A stretch of DNA of 64,000 nucleotides from Anatilimnocola floriformis (GTDB lineage: Bacteria > Planctomycetota > Planctomycetia > Pirellulales > Pirellulaceae): assembly GCF_024256385.1 (NCBI RefSeq), contig NZ_JAMLFW010000002.1, positions 496,001-560,000 on the forward strand, in the 5' to 3' direction. A model generated the notes under the pieces. The model was not told the DNA's origin, did no database searches, and worked only from the letters and a program-made list of their open reading frames with translations. Position numbers and translations under genes: made by a program. This document shows, piece by piece, positions 31,349 through 40,103 of the stretch (the stretch's first letter is position 1; each line of letters opens with the position of its first letter).

Positions 31349-33100
31349 ATGGCCGATCTCATTGCTCAAGGTTCGCAACCGCAGTTTCGTTGGCGGCGTC
31401 GTTTGCCGCTCGACGCACCGCAGGTGCTCGGCCGAGCAAGTCATCCTTGGTCGATCCCGTGGGATGAGCGCATCAGCCGCAAGCATGCCGAGCTCACGCT
31501 CACCGAAGGGCGGCTGAAAATACGCCTCTTGCCGGAAGCTCGCAACCCGATTTTCTATCGCGGTCGGCGAAGTGACAATTTTGAAATCCAACCAGGTGAC
31601 CATTTCGTAATCGGCGAGACGACATTCACTCTTGCCAACGAAAAAGTGCTCCTCGGCGCGCTCGAGCCGAACCCGATCACCGAGCGGACATTTAGTATCG
31701 AAGAGCTGCACAGCTGTCCGTATCGCCGACCCGACCAGCGGATGGAAGTGCTCGGCCGCTTGCCCGACGTCATCACCAGTTCGGCGAACGACAGCGAGCT
31801 CTATACGCGGTTAGTGAATCTCTTGCTCGGCGGCATCGGCCGGGCTGCGGCAGCCGCGATTGTCGAGATTGCTGGCGACGACCAAAAGTCACAGCTCAAA
31901 GTGCTTCACTGGGATCGGCGAATTCTGAGCGGCGCCGATTTCAATCCGAGCGAACGACTCATCCGCCAGGCCGTGACCACCAAGCAGAGCGTCGCCTATG
32001 TTTGGAGCGGTGCCGAGCGCGGGCCAGGCGACTTCACGCTGAGCGAAGGACTCGACTGGGCGTTCTGCACGCCGATCACCGGTCAGGCTTGCAAGGGACT
32101 CGCGCTGTATGTGACGGGAAGTTTCGCCGGCGATGCAGCGCTCGATCTCGGGTCCGATGTCGAATCGCTGGGCGAAGAAATCAAATTCACCGAGCTCACG
32201 GCGGCGACCTTCAGCGCGCTGCGCGAAGCTCGCTTCCTCGCCCGCAAACAGGCCGGGCTGAGTCAGTTCTTTTCGCCGGTCGTGCTCGAAGCACTCGCCG
32301 ATCAAGATGCCGATGTAGTGCTGCAGCCGCGCGAAGCCGATGTGACCGTTCTCTTCTGCGACCTGCGCGGCTTCTCGCGCACGAGCGAAAAGCTCAGCGC
32401 GCAGTTGCATGAGTTGCTGCAGCGGGTGAGTCAGGCCCTCGGTGTGACGACGCATCACATTTTGCAAACCGGCGGCGTGGTCGGCGATTTTCATGGCGAT
32501 GCGGTGATGGGCTTTTGGGGTTGGCCGTTGCCGCAGGCCGATGCGGTTCGTCGCGCTTGTCAGGCCGCGCTCGGCATTCGCGCCGAGTTTGCCGCTGCCA
32601 CGAACTTTCGCGTCGGCATTGGCATCGCCACCGGTCGCGCCGTCGCGGGCAAGATCGGCACCGTCGATCAAGTGAAAGTCACCGTCTTCGGCCCGGTTGT
32701 GAATCTAGCTTCGCGACTTGAAGGCCTGACCAAGGATCTGCGCGTGCCGATTCTGCTCGATGAAGTCACGGCAGCGGCTGCCCGGCAGCAGTTGCCCGCC
32801 GATGTCGCTCGTCTGCGACAACTGGCCAAAGTTCGCCCGCATGGGATCGAAACGCCGGTGAGTGTCAGCGAGCTTTTGCCGCCGCTGGCCGAATATCCAC
32901 AGCTGACCGACGAACACCTGGCAGCCTTTGAATCTGCCGTGCGCGCCTTGAACACCCGCGATTGGCCGCGGGCGCTTCAGCTGTTGCATCAGGTGCCGCC
33001 CGATGACCTGGCCAAAGATTTTCTCACGGTCTTCATCGCTCAGCACAATCGCACTCCGCCCGAAAACTGGGACGGCGTGGTGCCAGTGGGAAGAAACTGA
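31349..33100 (+). CDS. FHA domain - class III adenylate/guanylate cyclase
   Basis: A 583-aa signalling protein. The FHA domain is about residues 12-105 (LGRASHPW, ISRKHAELTL), a phosphothreonine-binding module. A GAF-like region follows (about 125-290), then a class III cyclase (about 310-490). Metal-binding Asp in LFCDLRGFSRT and in VVGDFHGDAVMGFWG, and catalytic Asn/Arg in VNLASRLEG, are present. The Lys normally four residues before the second Asp is Asp here; Thr sits at the second purine-selecting site. A C-terminal helical tail follows. ATG at 31349 is preferred because the upstream extension is low-complexity. It probably makes cAMP or cGMP in response to phosphorylated partners. Confidence 0.88.
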   Translation: MADLIAQGSQPQFRWRRRLPLDAPQVLGRASHPWSIPWDERISRKHAELTLTEGRLKIRLLPEARNPIFYRGRRSDNFEIQPGDHFVIGETTFTLANEKVLLGALEPNPITERTFSIEELHSCPYRRPDQRMEVLGRLPDVITSSANDSELYTRLVNLLLGGIGRAAAAAIVEIAGDDQKSQLKVLHWDRRILSGADFNPSERLIRQAVTTKQSVAYVWSGAERGPGDFTLSEGLDWAFCTPITGQACKGLALYVTGSFAGDAALDLGSDVESLGEEIKFTELTAATFSALREARFLARKQAGLSQFFSPVVLEALADQDADVVLQPREADVTVLFCDLRGFSRTSEKLSAQLHELLQRVSQALGVTTHHILQTGGVVGDFHGDAVMGFWGWPLPQADAVRRACQAALGIRAEFAAATNFRVGIGIATGRAVAGKIGTVDQVKVTVFGPVVNLASRLEGLTKDLRVPILLDEVTAAAARQQLPADVARLRQLAKVRPHGIETPVSVSELLPPLAEYPQLTDEHLAAFESAVRALNTRDWPRALQLLHQVPPDDLAKDFLTVFIAQHNRTPPENWDGVVPVGRN

Positions 33101-33132
33101 GACTTGAAAACAAAACCATGTCCTGTTTTTGA

Positions 33133-33223
33133 CCCCACCGAGCTTGCTCGGTGGGGACGGGGTGTTTTGATCGCACGGTGGCTGGTGCAAAATCATGGCT
33201 CCACCGAGCAAGCTCGGTAGTGG
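33133..33223. repeat. Two hairpins, inverted copies of each other, after the cyclase gene
   Basis: The first, at 33133-33156, is a perfect 10-bp stem with loop CTTG. The second, at 33201-33223, is an imperfect copy with loop CAAG, that is, the reverse complement of the first. Both lie between the stop of the cyclase (33100) and the symporter start (33287). The first may be a terminator. Confidence 0.75.
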
Positions 33224-33286
33224 CCGAATGCGGAAGTTATGAAGTCACGCATTTAAGACTGGCAACGAGGAAGAAATAGGAACGCA

Positions 33287-34720
33287 ATGAAGCGACCCGA
33301 AAAGAAGAACTCGAAATCGGCCGAACCGCAGACTCCCTCGAATCCCTTCGGCTTGCTGCTGCGAAAATCATTCGAAGCCTGGCATTCCTATCCGCTGTAT
33401 CTGCGGATTGTCGCCGGCGTGATCTTGGGGCTGATCGTCGGCCTGCTTCTCGGCGCGATTGCCGACGACGGCAAGCCAGCGGCCGAACCGCCAGTCGCTG
33501 CGCAGGCTGAAGAGAACGGATCGCCAAAGCCAGAAGAAAAAAAGCCAGAGGAGAAAAAAGACGAGCGACAAACGGTTCACACGCATGCCCGCGACATTCT
33601 GCACGCGATGGAGATTCCGGCGAATCTCGTGCTGCGAGTTCTCGGCGCGCTTGCGCCGCCGTTGATTTTGCTCGCGGTCATTCAAGCGCTGATGAATGCG
33701 CAATTCCCGCCAGGCACCTTGCCGCGGCTCGGCTTTTTGCTGGTGCTCAATACGATTGCCGCGATTCTGATTGGTTTGTTTGTCGCCAACGCACTACAGC
33801 CTGGCAAATGGCAGTTCGGCGAAAAGCCGAAAGAAGTGGTCCTCACCAAAGAAGAGCACAAGCAATCGTCGATGGAGCAATTCCTCGACAACATTCCCAA
33901 GAGTCTGCTCGGCCCGCTCACCGACAACGGCAAAGCCATTTCGGTCATCATTCTCGCCATCGCGGTCGGCCTCGCTATTCGACCGCTGCGCGATCAACCG
34001 ATCGTGAAGGTCGCCGATCTGGTCGATGTCTTTTTCAACGTGCTGCTGCAGATGCTGCATTGGGTAATCGAAGTCATCCCGCTAGCCGTGTTTTGCAAAG
34101 TGGCGAACCTGGTCGGCATCAAGGGCTTCGCGCCGTTCATGTCGCTCGGTGGTTTCATTGTCGCGGTGCTGATCGGCTTGGCACTGCAGATGGTTTATTA
34201 CCTGGTGCGAATCAAGTTCGCCTCGTGGTGTTCGCCGCTGGCGGTGCTCTACGGCATGCGCGATGCGCTGGTGATGGCTTTTTCGACCGGCAGCTCGACG
34301 GCGACGATGCCGGTGACCTACGCCTGTCTGCGCGAAAAGGTTGGCCTGCGCGAACAATCGGCGAGCCTTGGTTCGCTGGTCGGCGCCAACTTCAACAACG
34401 ACGGCACGGCGCTGTACGAAGCCATGTCGGCCCTCTTCATCGCCCAACTAATCGGCCAACACTTATCTCTGTGGCATCAGTTCTTAGTCGTCATTACCAG
34501 CGTCATCGCTTCCGTCGGTGCGGCCGGCATTCCCGAAGCGGGGCTGGTGACCATGACCCTCGTCTTTACCGCCGTCGGCCTCGATCCCAAGCACATTCCC
34601 ATGCTCTTGGCCGTCGATTGGTTCCTCGATCGCTGCCGAACGGCCCTGAATGTGATGGGCGATGTGAATGTGAGCTGTATTTTGGACGGATATGAGCCGG
34701 AAAAAGCCGGCGGCAAGTAG
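33287..34720 (+). CDS. Dicarboxylate/amino acid:cation symporter (DAACS)
   Basis: A 477-aa sodium- or proton-coupled carrier of the GltP/DctA family. Helices are seen from about residue 35. The Ser-rich hairpin STGSSTATMPVTY, the NNDGTALYE segment (NMDGT in the family) and the C-terminal AAGIPEAGLVTM and VDWFLDRCRTALNVMGDV motifs support the call. A charged Pro/Glu/Lys insertion (about 70-95) is unusual. The start has AGGAACGC upstream. Takes up glutamate, aspartate or C4-dicarboxylates; the substrate cannot be told apart. Confidence 0.92.
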   Translation: MKRPEKKNSKSAEPQTPSNPFGLLLRKSFEAWHSYPLYLRIVAGVILGLIVGLLLGAIADDGKPAAEPPVAAQAEENGSPKPEEKKPEEKKDERQTVHTHARDILHAMEIPANLVLRVLGALAPPLILLAVIQALMNAQFPPGTLPRLGFLLVLNTIAAILIGLFVANALQPGKWQFGEKPKEVVLTKEEHKQSSMEQFLDNIPKSLLGPLTDNGKAISVIILAIAVGLAIRPLRDQPIVKVADLVDVFFNVLLQMLHWVIEVIPLAVFCKVANLVGIKGFAPFMSLGGFIVAVLIGLALQMVYYLVRIKFASWCSPLAVLYGMRDALVMAFSTGSSTATMPVTYACLREKVGLREQSASLGSLVGANFNNDGTALYEAMSALFIAQLIGQHLSLWHQFLVVITSVIASVGAAGIPEAGLVTMTLVFTAVGLDPKHIPMLLAVDWFLDRCRTALNVMGDVNVSCILDGYEPEKAGGK

Positions 34721-34849
34721 AATAGATTGGCTCGCGGGGCCTACGCAGTTTTGCCTGTGCGAGTTAACTTTACGTCTCGCGACCGCTGGGCTCGTCCCGG
34801 CGGGGCGATCACTGGCGAGCTACCTGGGACAGTACCCACTGTCAGGCGA

Positions 34850-34994
34850 CCACTGGCCTCGTGCCAGTGGGGCCTTCACTGAATCGCTACGAAGCTGTGC
34901 AGTGAGCGTTCCACGGGGACAAGCCCCGTGGTCACGAAGGCGGTGGTCGATCGGTAGCTGACCAATGAGCGCCCCACCGGCACATGGCCGGTGG
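34850..34994. repeat. Array of three 21-nt hairpins
   Basis: Three perfect 8-bp stems with 5-nt loops lie at 34850-34870, 34911-34931 and 34974-34994. The stems are different but all begin CCAC and end GTGG. Spacing is 61 and 63 bp. They fill the space between the symporter stop and the acyltransferase start. The third overlaps an upstream ATG of the acyltransferase frame. Confidence 0.8.
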
Positions 34995-35057
34995 TCGCGA
35001 GAGAGCACCCTGACAGATAGTTGCTGGCGAATCAGCAGTGCAGTATGCGGTGGCGAT

Positions 35058-35672
35058 GTGGCTTCGAAGCGTTTGACGAGTTCTATCCTCGCGGGAATCG
35101 GTCGGGTTCTCAGCGGGGCGACCGTGCGCTGGCATGAATCGCAGCCGGACCCTTGTCAGCGGATTTACTTTGCCAATCACACCAGCCACCTCGATGCGCT
35201 CGTCCTCTGGTCGTCGCTGCCGCGCTTGGTGCGCGAAGTAACGCGGCCGGTCGCGGCCAAGGACTATTGGAACAAAGGGCCGATCCGGCGGTACATTGCC
35301 GATTGCTTCAACGCCATGCTGATCGACCGCGAAGAGATCAAGGTGCATCAGAGCCCAGTCGATGTGATGATTCGCGAGATCGGCCTCAAGTATTCGTTGA
35401 TTGTGTTTCCCGAAGGGACGCGCAATCACGAAGAAGAGATGCAAGACTTCAAAAGCGGGTTGTATTATTTGAGTAAGAAGCGGCCCGATCTGGAGTTGGT
35501 GCCGGTGTATATGGATAACCTTAACCGCGTTCTGCCGCGCGGTGAGTTTTTGCCCGTGCCGCTGCTGAGTTGCATCACGTTTGGCCCGCCGATGTGGTTG
35601 GAAGCCAAGGAATCGAAAGTTGATTTTCTGAAACGGGCCCGCGAGGCAGTCCGCCGGTTGAAAGATCTATGA
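35058..35672 (+). CDS. 1-acyl-sn-glycerol-3-phosphate acyltransferase (PlsC-like)
   Basis: A 204-aa acyltransferase if started at GTG 35058; the frame is open to ATG 34965, but that start lies in the hairpin array and extends a poorly conserved N-terminus. The NHTSHLD motif (HxxxxD catalytic pair) and FPEGTRNHEEEM (FPEGxR) are canonical for PlsC. A conserved VPVYMDNL block follows. It lacks a clear N-terminal membrane anchor, so it may bind the membrane peripherally. It overlaps the CDP-DAG synthase gene by 4 bp (ATGA), so the two make consecutive steps of phospholipid synthesis: lysophosphatidate to phosphatidate, then to CDP-diacylglycerol. Confidence 0.85.
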   Translation: MASKRLTSSILAGIGRVLSGATVRWHESQPDPCQRIYFANHTSHLDALVLWSSLPRLVREVTRPVAAKDYWNKGPIRRYIADCFNAMLIDREEIKVHQSPVDVMIREIGLKYSLIVFPEGTRNHEEEMQDFKSGLYYLSKKRPDLELVPVYMDNLNRVLPRGEFLPVPLLSCITFGPPMWLEAKESKVDFLKRAREAVRRLKDL

Positions 35673-36844
35673 CGCCGAACCTGCTCGCCCATTTCGAATT
35701 CGCCTGGCTGGCCAGCACCGCTGACGCCACGGCGCTGCTCGCCGACTGGTGGGAGATCGTCAATCCGCAGATGCTGCGCGATCAGCGAACCAACATTCTG
35801 CTGGGCACCGTTCTCGGTCTGCTCATCCTCGCGTTCTTTATCGGCCGCGTGCTGAAGCGTCAACCCGAGAGCACGGCCAACCCCGCCGTGGTCCGTACGT
35901 TCAACCTTCGCGTCCGCGCTTGGCTGTTGATGTGCGCGATGCTGATCTTCGGCTTTGTGCTGGGTTACTCGGTTACGCTCGTGATGTTCGGCCTGATTTC
36001 TTTCTGGGCCCTGCGCGAGTTCATCACTATGACGCCGACGCGGCGCGGGGATCACCGCGCGCTGTTTTGGACGTTCATGCTCTTCACGCCGCTGCAGTAC
36101 GTGCTCGTCGCGCAGGGTGGCAACTTCTATGCGATCTACACCGTGATGATTCCCGTGTACGCGTCGCTGTTCATTCCCGCGCGCATCGCGTTTGCCGGCG
36201 ATCCCAAGCGGTTTCTCGAACGGACCGCCAAGATTCAAGCCGGCCTGCTAATTTGCGTCTATTCGCTGAGTCACGCGCCGGCGATCTTGACGCTGAGGCT
36301 CACCGATTCGGCTGGCAAACCCTGGCCGCAAGCCGCCCAGACCGCGTCGCCCATGGGTGAAACCGAACCGATGCCGACGACGCCAGCGGCTACCACTCCG
36401 AAAGCCGCCGCCGATGAACGAACACCGCAGCAACTCGGCAGCAACGCCGGCGTGCTGTTCTTCTTCATTCTGCTGGTGCAGCTCAACGACGTGTTTCAAT
36501 ACGGCTGGGGTATCTTGCTCGGCAAGCATGTGATCGCGCCCGAGATCAATGCGAGTCGCACCTGGGAAGGGCTGATCGGCGGCTGCCTCTGCACGGTGCT
36601 GGTCGGCGTCATTTTGTGCTGGGTCACGCCGTTTCGCTGGGACCAGGCCGCGGTGATCTCGCTGATCGTCGCCCTAATGGGCTATGCCGGCGGCATGACC
36701 ATGTCGGCCATCAAGCGCGACCGCGGCGTGAAGGACTTCGGCTCACTGGTGCAAGGTCACGCCGGCGTGCTCGACCGCATCGACAGCCTGTGCTTTGCCG
36801 CGCCGGTCTTCTTTCACATCACGCGGTTTTTCTTCACGGCCTAG
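35669..36844 (+). CDS. cdsA: Phosphatidate cytidylyltransferase
   Basis: A 391-aa membrane protein that makes CDP-diacylglycerol from phosphatidate and CTP. The C-terminal CdsA signature is present as SAIKRDRGVKDFGSLVQGHAGVLDRID, written here in parts: SxxKRxxxxKD, then HxGxxDRxD with the usual HGG changed to HAG. About eight transmembrane segments are seen. An insertion rich in Pro, Thr and Ala (about residues 220-250) is unusual. The start ATG overlaps the acyltransferase stop by 4 nt. The stop lies 1 bp from a perfect 27-bp inverted repeat (36845-37064). Confidence 0.93.
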   Translation: MTPNLLAHFEFAWLASTADATALLADWWEIVNPQMLRDQRTNILLGTVLGLLILAFFIGRVLKRQPESTANPAVVRTFNLRVRAWLLMCAMLIFGFVLGYSVTLVMFGLISFWALREFITMTPTRRGDHRALFWTFMLFTPLQYVLVAQGGNFYAIYTVMIPVYASLFIPARIAFAGDPKRFLERTAKIQAGLLICVYSLSHAPAILTLRLTDSAGKPWPQAAQTASPMGETEPMPTTPAATTPKAAADERTPQQLGSNAGVLFFFILLVQLNDVFQYGWGILLGKHVIAPEINASRTWEGLIGGCLCTVLVGVILCWVTPFRWDQAAVISLIVALMGYAGGMTMSAIKRDRGVKDFGSLVQGHAGVLDRIDSLCFAAPVFFHITRFFFTA

Positions 36845-37064
36845 AGTCGTCGAACGCTCCGCGGTCGATGAATGGAAGCCAACCAATCGCACGCTGCCGA
36901 AAGAGCTCTGCGACTTTCGGCGCTTTGGCGAGTGAACTTAGCGGTGTGATTGTAGAGAGGTTAGGGATTAGCGGTCACTTGCCGAAGCCGGAATATCGCG
37001 GCGCTCATTCCTTGGCACGCGGTTGGTCAGCCTCTAATCATCGACCGCGGAGCGTTCGACGACT
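36845..37064. repeat. 27-bp perfect inverted repeat bracketing a convergent spacer
   Basis: Arms 36845-36871 and 37038-37064 are exact reverse complements. The left arm begins right after the cdsA stop, and the right arm ends 1 bp before the stop of the leftward gene at 37066. The centre, about 166 bp, is unique and has no gene. The geometry is the same as 965-1126, with unrelated sequence. Confidence 0.88.
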
Positions 37065-37065
37065 G

Positions 37066-37716
37066 TTACTGCCGCAGCATTGTTTGCCACGAACGAATCA
37101 CGCCTTCGGGATCTTGATACAGCCAGTAAGTCGCCCAGCCGGCCAGCGTCAAACCGCAGAGCATCAAGCTAGCGCCATACGGATTCGGGGCCCCTTCGAG
37201 CTTCCGAAAAGCTCGGTCGAGTTCGAGCTCCAATCGCCGCCAACCGGCCAGGTTCTGCTGCGGACCTGCCGAGATCAGCTGCACGTTTTTGAACATCGCG
37301 TTGGCTTCGACGTGCAACTGCACGCCGAGCTCTGGCAAGCTCAGGGCATCGCCGGCCCAGCGGGCCTCAGGGTCAAGCTTCGGCACGAATTCGCTTAGCA
37401 CCGGTCGCAGCTGTTCGCTGGTGATGTTGTAAATGACGAGTCGCGGTCGTAGCAGGAGCACGATCAGTACGAGCGACAGCAGGTACAGCGTGACGAGCAT
37501 CGCCCATGCCCAAATGTGCAAATGGGCGGCAGCTGCTTCGGGCAAGAACAATTCCATCGGGCCGACGATGATAAAGCCGACGATGCCGATGCCCAGCGAC
37601 ATGGCGTCGCGCCCGCCGGTGGTGATGAACGGCCTACGGCGGAGATTGATGAGCCCCAGCAGCAAAAAATAGACGCACAGGGGCCCTACGGCGATGCAAA
37701 AATGTAGGGGGTCCAA
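37066..37716 (-). CDS. Membrane protein of unknown function
   Basis: A 216-aa protein with about four predicted transmembrane helices: near residues 5-24, 42-62, 70-92 and 183-203. Between helices 3 and 4 lies a roughly 85-residue soluble domain (RPRLVIYNITSEQLRPVLSEFV, then LPELGVQLHVEA). No recognised domain. It faces the cdsA gene across the inverted repeat. Function unknown. Confidence 0.65.
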   Translation of the reverse strand: MDPLHFCIAVGPLCVYFLLLGLINLRRRPFITTGGRDAMSLGIGIVGFIIVGPMELFLPEAAAAHLHIWAWAMLVTLYLLSLVLIVLLLRPRLVIYNITSEQLRPVLSEFVPKLDPEARWAGDALSLPELGVQLHVEANAMFKNVQLISAGPQQNLAGWRRLELELDRAFRKLEGAPNPYGASLMLCGLTLAGWATYWLYQDPEGVIRSWQTMLRQ

Positions 37717-37916
37717 AGGAGCGGCATCCGGTGCGAGAAATGTGGGGCAGCAGGAGCCTACAAACTAGCCCGCACAAGGAGAGTGGTCAATGTAGTCAGC
37801 TCGCTCAACCCAAAGCTGCCAGCTGTGCGGGGTGACGCTTATCGCATTTTTGACAGCCGACTTTGGGTTGTAGATAATGCGGCGGTTATAAGTGCTTGTA
37901 TTGCAGGCCTCACCGC

Positions 37917-40103
37917 ATGAATCAAACTCCCGCCTTTGATCCCTACCACGAGTTGCTCGGCATCGGCCCTTCGGAGCAGCCGGCTTCGCTCTATCGCTTG
38001 CTGGGCGTTACGAATTATGAGAGCAATCCGACGGTCATCGAGCGGGCCGCCGATCGGCAGATGGCTCATCTCCGCACGTTTCAAGCCGGCAAACATCAGG
38101 CCGACAGCCAGCGGTTGCTGAACGAACTCACCCGCGCTCGGCAGACCTTGTTGAACGACAAAGAACGGGCCGCCTACGACGTAAAACTCAAGCAGCAGAT
38201 AGCTGAAAAAGAAAAGCCCGCCACGCCGCTGAAAATCGCCAAGGCGATTCCGCTTTCGGCGACGCCGGCGCCTGTCGTCGCTCAACCGCTCGCGCCGGCT
38301 CCGATCGCGCCGGCTCCGATCACCCCTGCGCCGCTAGTTGCGCAGCCCCTTTATGCGCTGCCGGTTCAACCGGTGGCAGCACAACCCACAGGCGAGCTGA
38401 ACCTCGCTCTCAACACTTCTCACACGCGGAAGAAGCCTGCGAAACGCAGCAGCTCGCCGATGCTGGGCTTGTTGATTGTCGGTGTGCTGGTGGCGGGCAT
38501 CGGCGTGGCGTTTTTCGTGTTCAATCGTCCGTCGCCCGTGGTAGTGAAGAATGAGCCGCGGCCCAAAACACCAACTCCGAAAGCCGATCCCGCGGCGACT
38601 CCCAAACCTGCGGTAACGAAGGCTCCCGAACCCACTCCGCCGAGCGAGCCCAAGCCAGCAACGGTGGATCAAACTCCCGCCACGCCGGTAGCGCCCACTA
38701 TCCCGCAACCGCCGGAGCCGATTCCCGTCACGCCGATTCCTGAGCCGGTTCCCGCGACGCCCGATATACCGCCGGAAACGATGCCGCCCGAAACTTCGCC
38801 CCCTGTCGAAGCCTTTGTGAAGGAGCGGGCCGAAGTGGCCGCGGCGCGCGAAGCGCTGCAATCGTTGCCGAAATTTAAAAAGTACTACGACCATCTCGCC
38901 GCGAATCCCGATTCGCTGGCGGTGAACGGTCCCAAGCTCGCCGCCATCGTGCAGACCGAGGTGGCTAGCAACGCTACGATTCGCGAGCACGCGCCATCGC
39001 ATCTCGCGGCTTTGCAGGAAGTCGAACGCCTCGCCACGGCGGGCGGCGATTACAAACTGGCGTTGCCGGCGATCGATGCCCAGCTGGCTCACTCCCTGCC
39101 GCTCCTCACACCCGAGGCAGCTCGTACCGCTAAGGGCAAACTCTTCGAAGCGGCTGCCGATACCGCCAATCGACAGAAAGCCAAACAGTCTGACCGCGAA
39201 GCGCTCCTCACGGTCGTGCGCGGTCTGCTGCGCGAGGTCCTATCGGCCGTCGATGTCGAAACACTCGCAGCCATCATCGCTGCCGACGCCAAGCTCGGTT
39301 GGACAGCGAATGAAAAATTCGAATCGGTGCAATTCTTTTTGCCTTTCGCCGAGCAAGAGGTTGGCCAGGAACAGGCAGCCACCAGCACGCTGCTGCTCGA
39401 ACATCTGGATGCTCAACTCACCAAGAGCCCCGTCGGCAAGCCGCGCAAAGAAGCCCTCGACGCGGTCATCGCGTTGCGTGAGCAGCTGAAACTGGTCAGC
39501 GATGTGCAGCAAGCCAAGAAGGTGCTGGCTGCCACGCCGCAAGATCCCGCCGCTAATCAGACACTGGCCGTTTATCTGCTCATGCAGCGCGGCGAATGGC
39601 GTGAAAGCCTCGATCACTTCGCGCAAGGTTCGCAGCCCGAGTGGAAGACGCTCGCCGCCGAAACGCTGCAAGCCAAAACCACTGCCGAGAAAATCGGCCT
39701 GGCCGATCGTTGGGCTGGCAGCGAAGGCAACTCATCTGGCAACTCTTCCGGCAAAGAGATCGCGCGGCACCTCTATCAAGAGGCCCTGGCCGACACCGCG
39801 CTGGTCGGCATTCCGCGAGCTGCCGCCGAAGAGAAAGCCAAGACCCTCGGCCCTTCGCCCGTCAAAGTAGCTGCCTTGCCAATTTCTCCAGCCGTCGCCT
39901 TCGGTCGTCCCGCGACCCGTGACCGCGGGAATCATCAAAATATTCTCCGGGCAAACCATCGGCGCCTTTTCGAACGACGGCCGTTGGTTGGCAACCGCCG
40001 ATACCGAGGGGACGCTGCATTTGTGGGAAATGGCCGAGCTGCGCGAGGTGAAGGAATTCAAGGGACACCAGGGACGCGTCCTTGCCATCGCGTTTTCGCC
40101 TGA
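37917..40103 (+). CDS. N-terminal part of a J-like/WD40/NPCBM gene, split by a frameshift
   Basis: A 728-aa frame from MNQTPAFDPYHELLGIG. Residues about 8-90 resemble a J-like domain with LYRLLGV and LLNELTRARQTLLNDKERAAYD, but lack the HPD motif. A Pro/Ala-rich stretch follows, then a transmembrane segment (about 180-203), another Pro/Thr-rich linker, and a helical region (about 300-650). The frame loses sense after about 39910: the rest translates to Arg-rich nonsense, while frame +1 opens into WD40. One extra base in a CCC run (39909-39911) would join them into a 1311-aa protein. Confidence 0.7.
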   Translation: MNQTPAFDPYHELLGIGPSEQPASLYRLLGVTNYESNPTVIERAADRQMAHLRTFQAGKHQADSQRLLNELTRARQTLLNDKERAAYDVKLKQQIAEKEKPATPLKIAKAIPLSATPAPVVAQPLAPAPIAPAPITPAPLVAQPLYALPVQPVAAQPTGELNLALNTSHTRKKPAKRSSSPMLGLLIVGVLVAGIGVAFFVFNRPSPVVVKNEPRPKTPTPKADPAATPKPAVTKAPEPTPPSEPKPATVDQTPATPVAPTIPQPPEPIPVTPIPEPVPATPDIPPETMPPETSPPVEAFVKERAEVAAAREALQSLPKFKKYYDHLAANPDSLAVNGPKLAAIVQTEVASNATIREHAPSHLAALQEVERLATAGGDYKLALPAIDAQLAHSLPLLTPEAARTAKGKLFEAAADTANRQKAKQSDREALLTVVRGLLREVLSAVDVETLAAIIAADAKLGWTANEKFESVQFFLPFAEQEVGQEQAATSTLLLEHLDAQLTKSPVGKPRKEALDAVIALREQLKLVSDVQQAKKVLAATPQDPAANQTLAVYLLMQRGEWRESLDHFAQGSQPEWKTLAAETLQAKTTAEKIGLADRWAGSEGNSSGNSSGKEIARHLYQEALADTALVGIPRAAAEEKAKTLGPSPVKVAALPISPAVAFGRPATRDRGNHQNILRANHRRLFERRPLVGNRRYRGDAAFVGNGRAARGEGIQGTPGTRPCHRVFA

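Noticed and set aside
34965-35057. An upstream ATG start for the acyltransferase.
   Set aside because: It lies inside the third hairpin of the array and adds a sequence with no family match; GTG at 35058 is preferred, although this is not proven.
39868-39960. Programmed +1 frameshift in the J-like/WD40 gene.
   Set aside because: No slippery codon followed by a stop, as in prfB, is present; a sequencing error or mutation in CCC explains it more simply.
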